A model generated the notes under the pieces. That model had not been told where the DNA came from. It did not search any database and saw only the letters and a list, made by a program, of their open reading frames with translations. DNA of 19,846 nucleotides, taken from positions 1 through 19,846 of the forward strand of contig JARLFX010000085.1 of the NCBI GenBank assembly GCA_031296355.1. The letters are read 5' to 3'. The translations under genes were made by a program, and so were the position numbers. The DNA comes from Acidobacteriaceae bacterium (lineage in GTDB: Bacteria; Acidobacteriota; Terriglobia; Terriglobales; Acidobacteriaceae). Below, in pieces: positions 14,101-19,846 of this stretch (within the stretch, counting starts at the first letter, position 1; every line of letters starts with the position of its first letter).

Positions 14101-15519
14101 TTGGCAGAGACAATTTTTGATGTGGCAATCGTTGGCGGCGGGCCCGCCGGATACACCTGCGCGATTCGCGCGGCGCAGTACGGCTTGAAGGTCGCGTTGA
14201 TTGAGAAGACGCCGGCGCTGGGCGGCACCTGCCTGAAGGTCGGCTGCATTCCCACCAAGGCGCTGCTCTTCTCCGCCGAGGTATGGGATCATCTGAAGCA
14301 CGCGAAGGAGTACGGCATCGACGGCGTGGACAAGGGCACGGTCAACTGGGCGCAGGTCGTCGCGCGCAAAAACGCGATCGTCACCAAGCACACCAAGGGC
14401 CTCGACTTCCTGATGAAGAAAAACAAGGTCACCATCATCAACGGCTTCGGCAAGCTGACCGGCGGCGCGAAAGACGGCGTTTTCACCGTCGCTGTCGACC
14501 TCGACGGCAAGGCCAGCGAGGTGAAGGCGAAGAAGCTGGTGCTCGCCACGGGCTCTGACGCGCGCATGCTGCCGGGCTACAAGCCGGACGACCGCATCCT
14601 GACCAACATCGAGATTCTCTCGCTGCCCGCGCAGCCAAAGTCGCTGATCGTGATCGGCTCCGGCGCGGTGGGCGTGGAGTTTGCATCCATCTTCCGCAGC
14701 TTCGGCGCAGAGGTAACTGTGATTGAAGCGCTGCCGCGCGTCGTCCCCGTGGAAGACGAAGACGTCAGCAAGGAGCTGGCGCGCATCTACAAAAAGCGCG
14801 GCATCGATGTGAATGTCGGCGTGAAAGACACCAAGATCGAGCGCACCAAAGACGGCGTGAAGGTCAGCTTCACCGGCGCGGACGGCAAGCCCGTCGTCAA
14901 GGAAGCGGAGAAGGTGCTGGTGGCCGTGGGCCGCGCGCCGCGCACCGAAGGCATCGCACTGGACAAGACAAAGATCAAGAGCGAACGCGGTTTTATCTTC
15001 ACCAACGAGTGGATGGAGACGGCGGAGCCCGGCATCTACGCCATCGGCGATATCGTGGCCGGCATGCCGCAGCTTGCACACACCGGATCGATGTGCGGCA
15101 TGGTGGTCGCCGCCAAGCTCGCGGGCAAGTATGCGCGCGCCGTCAAGCGCGAACGCGTCCCCGGCTGCACCTACTGCGAGCCGCAGATCGCCAGCGTCGG
15201 CCTGACGGAGGCGAAGGCCAAGGAGAAGGGGCTGCAGGTGAAGGTCGGCAAGTTTCCCTTCGTCGGCAACTCCAAGGCGACCATCCTGGATTCGCACGAC
15301 GGCTTTGTGAAGGTCGTAGCCGACGCGAAGTACGGCGAGATTCTCGGCGTACACATCATCGGCCCGTTCGCAACGGAGATCATTGCTGAAGCCGTGACCG
15401 CGATGGAGCTGGAGGCGACCGTGGAAGAGATGATGTTCACCATCCACGCGCATCCCACGGTGTACGAGGCGCTGCTGGATGCATTTGCCAGCGTCGAAGG
15501 TATGGCGATCAACGTATAA
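14101..15519 (+). CDS. lpdA: Dihydrolipoyl dehydrogenase (E3 of 2-oxoacid dehydrogenase complexes)
   Basis: This 472-residue flavoprotein reoxidises the dihydrolipoyl groups of E2 and passes the electrons to NAD+. The FAD dinucleotide motif is VGGGPAGYTCA (about residues 11-21), and the redox disulfide lies in GGTCLKVGCIP (Cys44 and Cys49). The NAD-binding motif IGSGAVGVEFAS falls near residues 185-196, and the dimer-interface catalytic pair His451/Glu456 lies in HAHPTVYE. The start is a TTG at 14101 preceded by AGGAG 7 bases upstream. The MAETIFDVAIVGGGPAG opening fits the family, and no ATG fits better. The gene heads a cluster with lipB and the E1 and E2 genes, so it probably serves that complex. 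The stretch 14022-14100 contains no other feature. Confidence 0.96.
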   Translation: MAETIFDVAIVGGGPAGYTCAIRAAQYGLKVALIEKTPALGGTCLKVGCIPTKALLFSAEVWDHLKHAKEYGIDGVDKGTVNWAQVVARKNAIVTKHTKGLDFLMKKNKVTIINGFGKLTGGAKDGVFTVAVDLDGKASEVKAKKLVLATGSDARMLPGYKPDDRILTNIEILSLPAQPKSLIVIGSGAVGVEFASIFRSFGAEVTVIEALPRVVPVEDEDVSKELARIYKKRGIDVNVGVKDTKIERTKDGVKVSFTGADGKPVVKEAEKVLVAVGRAPRTEGIALDKTKIKSERGFIFTNEWMETAEPGIYAIGDIVAGMPQLAHTGSMCGMVVAAKLAGKYARAVKRERVPGCTYCEPQIASVGLTEAKAKEKGLQVKVGKFPFVGNSKATILDSHDGFVKVVADAKYGEILGVHIIGPFATEIIAEAVTAMELEATVEEMMFTIHAHPTVYEALLDAFASVEGMAINV

Positions 15520-15595
15520 AAGGACCAAAAAGATTTCTCACTAGAGGCTTGCGTTGATTTGAATTCGATGAGAAAACTCTGTAGGAGGCTCCATA

Positions 15596-15796
15596 ATGCA
15601 GAGTGATTTTCTCCAAATCCAAACAGCCACATTGGTTAAAGCCCTATCTCCTGAATGGTCTATTGCTAGGTCGGGTTGCCATGGTCATGCGTTGCGAAAT
15701 TGGTTTGTACTGTCAAACGAAATTCGTAGTGACCATGTTTGCATTGAAATTGATATGCACGGGAGTATTTTCGAGGTTCCGTTGCACAAAGTCTGA
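15596..15796 (+). CDS. Small hypothetical protein with a strong ribosome-binding site
   Basis: This 66-residue open frame starts at an ATG preceded by AGGAGG 7 bases upstream, the best Shine-Dalgarno sequence in this half of the window. It begins MQSDFLQIQTATLVKALSPEW and ends IDMHGSIFEVPLHKV. It has no signal peptide, membrane helix or known motif and reads like a short globular protein. It lies 76 bases after lpdA and 12 bases before lipB. The surrounding 15520-15810 stretch is much lower in GC than lpdA or lipB, suggesting an inserted segment. The function is unknown, and it might be a remnant of a longer gene. Confidence 0.5.
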   Translation: MQSDFLQIQTATLVKALSPEWSIARSGCHGHALRNWFVLSNEIRSDHVCIEIDMHGSIFEVPLHKV

Positions 15797-15808
15797 TGAG
15801 TTGTTTGA

Positions 15809-16531
15809 TTGCATATCCACCTCCTCCAACTCGGCCGCGTCAGCTACACCGATGGCCTCGCCATCCAGCAGCAGGTGATCGCTGCGCGCAAGCAGGGAAA
15901 GATCGGCGACACGCTGTTGCTGTTGGAGCATCCGCCCGTCATTACGCTGGGGCGCAATGCGCATCGCAACAACGTGGTGGCGAGCGACGAATTTCTCGCC
16001 TCGCGTGGCGTGGAGCTGCATGAGATCAACCGCGGCGGCGACGTCACGTATCACGGCCCGGGCCAGCTCGTCGGCTACCCCATCTTCGATCTCCGCGGCG
16101 AGTGGCCCGGTCGCAAAGGCCCGCACCTCGGCGCGGTGGACTATGTTCGCATGCTCGAAGAAGCACTCATCCGCGCGTGTGGCGACTTCGGCGTGATGGC
16201 GCAGCGCGTCTGCGGGCGCACCGGCGTGTGGACGCTGCCGGGAAGCTCCATCGCCGAAAAAAAAATCGCCGCCATCGGCGTGCATGTCTCGCAGGGTGTC
16301 ACGTCGCATGGTTTCGCGTTCAACGTGACGGCGGACCTGCGCGAGTTTGACTGGATTGTGCCCTGCGGCATCACCGACCGCAAAGTTACCAGCCTGGAGC
16401 TGGAAGCGCCCGCGGGCCGCGAGCCCGCCGCGACCATGGAGAACGCGGCCAACGCTGTTTCGCGCCACATGGGCCGCGTCTTTGAGCGGCAGATGCTGCA
16501 GGCAGAGTCGCTCGCCGCGCTGCTCGCCTAA
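15809..16531 (+). CDS. lipB: Lipoyl(octanoyl) transferase
   Basis: This 240-residue enzyme moves octanoyl groups from acyl-carrier protein to the lipoyl-domain lysine of E2 subunits and GcvH, the first step of lipoate assembly. Recognisable parts are LEHPPVITLGR (40-49), GGDVTYHGPGQLVGYPI (77-92), the catalytic Lys152 in KKIAAIG, SHGFAFNV and the catalytic Cys186 in VPCGI. The start must be the TTG at 15809, because the codon immediately before it is an in-frame TGA. The N-terminus MHIHLLQLGRVSY still fits the family. Only a weak TGAG lies upstream, so translation may depend on coupling with the small gene ending 12 bases before. Its place between lpdA and the E1/E2 genes ties it to lipoylation of the complex encoded here. 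Confidence 0.95.
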   Translation: MHIHLLQLGRVSYTDGLAIQQQVIAARKQGKIGDTLLLLEHPPVITLGRNAHRNNVVASDEFLASRGVELHEINRGGDVTYHGPGQLVGYPIFDLRGEWPGRKGPHLGAVDYVRMLEEALIRACGDFGVMAQRVCGRTGVWTLPGSSIAEKKIAAIGVHVSQGVTSHGFAFNVTADLREFDWIVPCGITDRKVTSLELEAPAGREPAATMENAANAVSRHMGRVFERQMLQAESLAALLA

Positions 16532-16587
16532 GCGGCTGTGCGATGTTCGACCCGCAAATCCCACATTGTGCGAAAAATGCATCATTT

Positions 16588-16602
16588 GTGCGTTAAACGC
16601 AC
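16588..16602 (+). other. Short perfect hairpin upstream of the E1 alpha gene
   Basis: GTGCGT (16588-16593) and ACGCAC (16597-16602) pair perfectly around a TAA loop. TTGTGCG occurs twice here (16566 and 16586). About 100 bases of lower-GC leader separate this from the E1 alpha start codon. It could be an operator half-site pair or a leader structure. No regulator is assignable. Confidence 0.35.
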
Positions 16603-16609
16603 CGATAGA

Positions 16610-16638
16610 TGGATAGCCCTTTTCCTCCGGCCTATCAT
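16610..16638 (+). promoter_or_regulatory. Possible promoter for the E1 alpha-E1 beta genes
   Basis: TGGATA (16610-16615) and TATCAT (16633-16638) are separated by 17 bases. These match the -35 consensus at 4 of 6 positions and the -10 at 5 of 6. Transcription would begin about 55 bases before the E1 alpha ATG, just after the GTGCGT/ACGCAC hairpin. The prediction is tentative. Confidence 0.35.
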
Positions 16639-16700
16639 CAAACCTGAAAGCACTTACGCAGCGCGCATTCGCACCGCAAAGCGCTCCGGAAAAACATCTC

Positions 16701-17954
16701 ATGTCAGCCAAGCCGCCCACACTTCCCCAATCAGCACCGCCCCAGCCCCCCGTGGCCACCAATCCGCATGGCATTCCTGACTGGCGGCTGGAGCAGCTTC
16801 CGTTTCACATTGAGAGCGAGTGGCTCGACGGCCAGTACCACTACAAAGTCGTCGGCCCCACGGATATGCCCGTGCCGCCGCTGCGACCATCGAAGTATCT
16901 CGACCGCGAAAAATCCATCGAGGTCTACCGGCTGATGCTGGTGAACCGCCGCATGGAAGAGTCGCTGGAGCGCATGTACAAGCAGTCCAAGGTGATCGGC
17001 GGCCTGTATCTCAGCCTCGGCCAGGAAGCCACGTCGGTCGCGTCCGCCTTCGCGCTCGGCAAAGACGATTGGATGGGCCCGATGATCCGCAACCAGGGCT
17101 CCATGATCGTGCGCGGCTTCAAACCCAGCGACACCATGATGCAGTACATGGCCAAGGCGGGCTCGCCCACGCGCGGCCGCGAATCCGGCTCGCACTACGG
17201 CGACCACAAGGTCTACAACGTCGTCGCGCCCATCTCGCACCTGGGCGATTCCATCTCTGTACTGGCCGGCTGCTGCATGGGGGCGCGCCTGCAGGGCCGC
17301 GAGATTGCCGCGCTGGGCTACATCGGCGACGGCGGCCAATCCACCGGCCCAACGTATGAAGGATTTAATTTCGCCGCCGTCAAAAAACTCGGCGTCATCC
17401 TGATGGTGGAGCATAACCAGTGGGCCTACTCCACGCCGGTCGAGATGCAGTTCGCGTGCAAAGACCTCGCGGACCGTTCGATTGGCTACGGCGTACCCGG
17501 CGTGATCGTAGATGGAACTGACGCGAACCAGGTCTACGATGCAACGTACGAGGCGGTGCAGCGCGCCTATCGCGGCGAAGGCGCCTCGTTCATCGAAGCC
17601 AAGCTGATGCGCATGAAGGGCCACGCTATGCACGATCCAGCGAACTACGTGCCCGCGCCGGTGAAGGAGTATTGGGCGCGGCGCGATTGCATTCTGCGCT
17701 ACGAAAACTATCTGCGCGAGCGCGGCTGGATTACGGACGATGAGCTGAAGGCCATCTCTGACGGCGTGAACCAGTGGATGGATGAAGAGCGCGCGGTCGC
17801 AGAAGCCTCGCCTATGCCTGATCCAGCGGATGCAGCGACCGATGTGTACAAAGCAGATGGCGCTATCGAATTGAAGTACGGCCCTGTGGTGGTGCGGCAG
17901 GCGAATAAAGACGCAGAGCTGACAGAATCCAGCGCGCCGGGGCACTACAAATAG
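16701..17954 (+). CDS. 2-oxoacid dehydrogenase E1 component, alpha subunit (thiamine diphosphate-dependent)
   Basis: The 417-residue protein is the alpha half of a heterotetrameric E1, which decarboxylates a 2-oxoacid and passes the acyl group to the lipoyl arm of E2. The thiamine diphosphate motif runs from GDGGQSTGP (Gly209-Asp210-Gly211) to EHNQWAYSTP (Asn239). Other family marks are SLGQEATSVASAFAL, GRESGSHYG, MKGHAMHDPANYVP and the leading SIEVYRLMLVNRRMEE. A Pro-rich 25-residue head precedes a segment found in branched-chain-type E1 alpha subunits. I cannot decide between pyruvate and branched-chain oxoacids from sequence alone. The ATG at 16701 has a weak GGAAA upstream. The E1 beta gene follows after 48 bases. 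The usual second Asn of the thiamine motif (NN) is HN here. Confidence 0.92.
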   Translation: MSAKPPTLPQSAPPQPPVATNPHGIPDWRLEQLPFHIESEWLDGQYHYKVVGPTDMPVPPLRPSKYLDREKSIEVYRLMLVNRRMEESLERMYKQSKVIGGLYLSLGQEATSVASAFALGKDDWMGPMIRNQGSMIVRGFKPSDTMMQYMAKAGSPTRGRESGSHYGDHKVYNVVAPISHLGDSISVLAGCCMGARLQGREIAALGYIGDGGQSTGPTYEGFNFAAVKKLGVILMVEHNQWAYSTPVEMQFACKDLADRSIGYGVPGVIVDGTDANQVYDATYEAVQRAYRGEGASFIEAKLMRMKGHAMHDPANYVPAPVKEYWARRDCILRYENYLRERGWITDDELKAISDGVNQWMDEERAVAEASPMPDPADAATDVYKADGAIELKYGPVVVRQANKDAELTESSAPGHYK

Positions 17955-18002
17955 TCCGGACGGCGAAAGCGTGCTTGCGCGCGAAAGGCATTGAGGAAAC
18001 GA

Positions 18003-18977
18003 ATGGCACTCGTCACATATCTCGAAGCAATCCGGCAGGGACTATGGGAAGAGATGGAGCGCGACCCAGCCGTCCTCGTCATGGGCGAAGACGTCGGCAT
18101 CTACGGCGGCGCGTTCAAAGTCACCGAAGGCTTCATCCAGCGCTTCGGCCCGGAGCGCGTGGTGGATACGCCCATCTCCGAGATGGCCATTGCCAGCGCG
18201 GCATACGGCGCATCGCTCACCGGCATGCGTCCGGTGGCGGAGTTTCAGTTCATGGACTTCATCACCTCCGCGCACTCGCAGATCGTGCAGATCCTGGCGA
18301 AGTCGAACTGGCGCTGGGGTGCGCCTGCGCCGATGGTGCTGCGCGGACCCACCGGCGGCGGCGTAAGCGGCGGCCCGTACCATTCGCAGAACAACGAGAT
18401 GGCCTACGTGCACACGCCGGGGCTCAAGGTGATCTGCCCGGCCACGGCGCGCGACGCCAAGGGGCTGATCAAGTCCGCCGTGCGCGACAACAATCCCGTC
18501 GTCTTCTTCGAGCACAAGTATCTCTACCGCCGCATCAAAGAAGATCTGCCGGAAGAGGAGTACACCATCCCCATCGGCAAGGCGCGCGTGCACCGTCGCG
18601 GCAGGCATCTCTCCATCATCACCTACGCGGCTACGGTCTACGTCGCGCAGGAGGCGGCAGAACTGCTGGCGAAGGAGAGCATCGACGTGGAGATACTCGA
18701 TCTGCGCACGCTGCTGCCGCTCGATCGCGACGCCATTCGCGAGACGGTGGAGAAGACCAACCGCGTGATCGTGCTGCACGAGGATACAAAGACCGGCGGC
18801 ATTGCCGGCGAGATTGCGGCAATCATCAACGAAGAGGCGTTCGATTCGCTCGACGCTCCCATCGTGCGCATCACCTCGCTGGATTCAGCCGTGCCGTTTT
18901 CGCCGCCGCTGGAGAAGGCCTTCATGCCGCAGGTGGCCGATGTCGTACGCGAGGCGCGCAAGCTGGTGAAGTATTGA
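18003..18977 (+). CDS. 2-oxoacid dehydrogenase E1 component, beta subunit
   Basis: The 324-residue beta subunit of E1 has a transketolase-like pyrimidine-binding domain at the front (MGEDVGIYGGAFKVTEGFIQRFG, then DTPISEMAIASAAYG). The C-terminal domain follows (IITYAATVYVAQEAAELL, DVEILDLRTLLPLD, ETVEKTNRVIVLHED). The Glu in DTPISE is the expected activator of the thiamine ring. GGPYHSQNNEMAYVHTPGLKVICPATARDAKGL is strongly family-typical. The start chosen is the ATG at 18003 with GAGG 6 bases upstream. A TTG four codons earlier would overlap that site. It lies between E1 alpha and E2 and makes the functional E1 heterotetramer with the former. An 80-base gap with a hairpin separates it from E2. 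Confidence 0.94.
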   Translation: MALVTYLEAIRQGLWEEMERDPAVLVMGEDVGIYGGAFKVTEGFIQRFGPERVVDTPISEMAIASAAYGASLTGMRPVAEFQFMDFITSAHSQIVQILAKSNWRWGAPAPMVLRGPTGGGVSGGPYHSQNNEMAYVHTPGLKVICPATARDAKGLIKSAVRDNNPVVFFEHKYLYRRIKEDLPEEEYTIPIGKARVHRRGRHLSIITYAATVYVAQEAAELLAKESIDVEILDLRTLLPLDRDAIRETVEKTNRVIVLHEDTKTGGIAGEIAAIINEEAFDSLDAPIVRITSLDSAVPFSPPLEKAFMPQVADVVREARKLVKY

Positions 18978-18984
18978 GCAGCCC

Positions 18985-19005
18985 CCCGGCGAACCGCTTG
19001 CCGGG
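18985..19005 (+). other. Hairpin followed by a TATAAT box between the E1 beta and E2 genes
   Basis: CCCGGC (18985-18990) and GCCGGG (19000-19005) form a 6-bp stem with a 9-base loop. The sequence then reads ACTATAATTTTT. The T-run starts 8 bases after the stem, so this would be a poor terminator. The perfect -10 hexamer TATAAT at 19008-19013 has no clear -35. The element may attenuate readthrough and restart transcription for E2, which must be made in a different amount from E1. Confidence 0.4.
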
Positions 19006-19057
19006 ACTATAATTTTTGCTGGGCGATTGTGTAAGATTTTCCCCCGAAAGGTTTTCC

Positions 19058-19846
19058 ATGCCGACAGATATTGTCATGCCCCAGATGGGCGAATCGATTA
19101 CCGAAGGTACGCTCACCAAGTGGCTCAAGAAGCCCGGTGACACCGTGCAGCGCGACGAACCCCTCTTTGAAATTTCGACCGACAAGGTCGATGCCGAGAT
19201 TCCGTCGCCCGCCGCTGGCGTGCTGCAGGAGATCAAGGTGCAGGAAGGCGCAACCGTCGCCATCAACACCGTCGTCGCCGTAATTGCTGAGGCTGGCGCC
19301 GCCGCTGCTGCCGCTCCTGTTGCTCCAGCTCCGTCCGCGCCCTCTGCTGCTTCGACCGGTGGAGGCACGGAAGTCGTGATGCCGCAGATGGGCGAATCCA
19401 TCACCGAAGGCACGCTGACCAAGTGGCTCAAGAAAGTCGGCGACAACGTGCAGCAGGACGAGCCGCTCTTTGAGATTTCGACCGACAAGGTAGACGCAGA
19501 AATTCCGTCGCCCGCCGCCGGAGTACTTACGGCCATCAAGGTGGAAGAGGGCGCAACCGTCGGTATCAACACTGTCGTTGCCGTGATCGGTGGAAGTGGA
19601 GCCGGTTCTGCTCCTGCACCCGCAGCCGCACCTGCCGCGGCTGCACCAGCTCCTGTTGCCGCACAGCCCGCCGCTGCTCCTGCGGCAGCCGCAGCTTCCA
19701 ACGGTGGCCGCATCAAATCTTCGCCACTCGTGCGCAAGATCGCGAAAGATAACAACCTCGATCTCAGCCGCGTCCCCGGCACCGGTGCAAATGGCCGCAT
19801 CACCAAAGACGATGCCCTCGCCGCGCTTCAGGGCGGAGCGAGCCCG
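19058..19846 (+). CDS. 2-oxoacid dehydrogenase E2 (dihydrolipoamide acyltransferase) with two tandem lipoyl domains, 3' end cut
   Basis: The first 263 residues of the E2 core protein are present. Two lipoyl domains occur at about residues 3-77 and 104-178, each starting with (I)VMPQMGESITEGTLTKWLKK and carrying the lysine to be lipoylated in STDKVDAEIPSP (Lys43 and Lys144). Ala/Pro-rich flexible linkers follow each domain (about 78-103 and 179-215). The peripheral subunit-binding domain is RIKSSPLVRKIAKDNNLDL to GRITKDDALAAL (about 218-257) and would hold E1 or E3. The acyltransferase domain lies beyond the window. The ATG at 19058 has AAAGG 6 bases upstream. The two lipoyl domains are nearly identical in DNA as well as protein, pointing to a recent duplication or gene conversion. 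It is named for the class only; the substrate (pyruvate, oxoglutarate or branched-chain) depends on the missing domain. Confidence 0.94.
   Translation, partial: MPTDIVMPQMGESITEGTLTKWLKKPGDTVQRDEPLFEISTDKVDAEIPSPAAGVLQEIKVQEGATVAINTVVAVIAEAGAAAAAAPVAPAPSAPSAASTGGGTEVVMPQMGESITEGTLTKWLKKVGDNVQQDEPLFEISTDKVDAEIPSPAAGVLTAIKVEEGATVGINTVVAVIGGSGAGSAPAPAAAPAAAAPAPVAAQPAAAPAAAAASNGGRIKSSPLVRKIAKDNNLDLSRVPGTGANGRITKDDALAALQGGASP
19076..19600 (+). repeat. Tandem DNA repeat encoding the two lipoyl domains
   Basis: The segment from about 19076 to 19300 recurs from about 19379 to 19600, an offset of 303 bases. Long stretches are identical or differ only at third codon positions, for example the part coding EPLFEISTDKVDAEIPSPAAGV. 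The repeat boundaries coincide with the Ala/Pro linkers. Confidence 0.85.

Noticed and set aside
13930..15528. 532-codon open frame on the minus strand opposite lpdA
   Set aside because: It is a shadow of lpdA, His/Asp/Arg-rich with no motif. All conserved E3 motifs are on the plus strand.
16731..17945. 404-codon open frame on the minus strand opposite E1 alpha
   Set aside because: It is an antisense shadow rich in His/Arg/Val/Asp. The thiamine-binding motif and family features belong to the plus strand.
18922..19806. 294-codon open frame on the minus strand opposite E2, with an internal repeat
   Set aside because: The repeat only mirrors the two lipoyl domains on the plus strand. The translated sequence is Ala/Ser/Thr low-complexity.
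1..19846. CRISPR arrays, tRNA/rRNA genes, transposases and phage genes
   Set aside because: No regularly spaced repeats, no recognisable RNA genes and no transposase or phage proteins were seen on either strand.

Overview
The window is a GC-rich bacterial chromosome segment around the replication-initiation locus. Reading from the left, a leftward set of genes (jag, yidC, yidD, rnpA, rpmH) diverges from dnaA across an 0.8 kb non-coding stretch, which is the classic arrangement beside a bacterial origin. The style of the proteins suggests Acidobacteriota, probably Terriglobia/Acidobacteriaceae: YidC has a short Gly-rich cytoplasmic head and an Ala/Pro linker, DnaN has a short Ala/Thr-rich extension, and the secreted enzymes include a Tat-exported GH29 hydrolase. 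That assignment is an inference from protein character, not a database result. No rRNA, tRNA, CRISPR array or insertion sequence was seen.

Region 1 (1-3480, minus strand) is the ribosomal protein/RNase P/membrane insertion operon rpmH-rnpA-yidD-yidC-jag. It appears to be driven by a sigma70-like promoter at 3448-3477, and a perfect 10-bp hairpin lies between yidC and jag. Region 2 (3411-5704) holds the non-coding dnaA upstream region, dnaA itself and a clear terminator. It contains inverted repeats and a 12-bp palindrome but no good DnaA-box cluster. Region 3 (5762-8720) separates dnaA from dnaN. It contains a Tat-exported alpha-L-fucosidase-like enzyme, then an ArsR-family repressor gene diverging from a two-gene operon that encodes an AhpD-like CxxC protein and a YgaP-like rhodanese with two membrane helices. 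The repressor gene and the operon share a strong promoter overlapped by an inverted repeat.

Region 4 (9260-11102) contains dnaN and, 17 bases downstream, a low-GC dinD-like gene that appears to have lost its central third in frame, followed by a textbook terminator. Region 5 (11168-14021) contains a secreted metallophosphoesterase, hemB and a small membrane zinc-ribbon protein. Region 6 (14101-19846) is a 2-oxoacid dehydrogenase cluster: lpdA (E3), a small unknown gene, lipB (octanoyl transfer to lipoyl domains), E1 alpha, E1 beta and the start of E2 with two tandem lipoyl domains. Together these supply three catalytic components and one of the enzymes that attach the lipoyl cofactor.

Most of the window is housekeeping. 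The less ordinary parts are the internally deleted DinD, the ArsR/AhpD/YgaP redox module with its promoter-operator, several perfect hairpins at gene junctions, and small low-GC islets with orphan genes.
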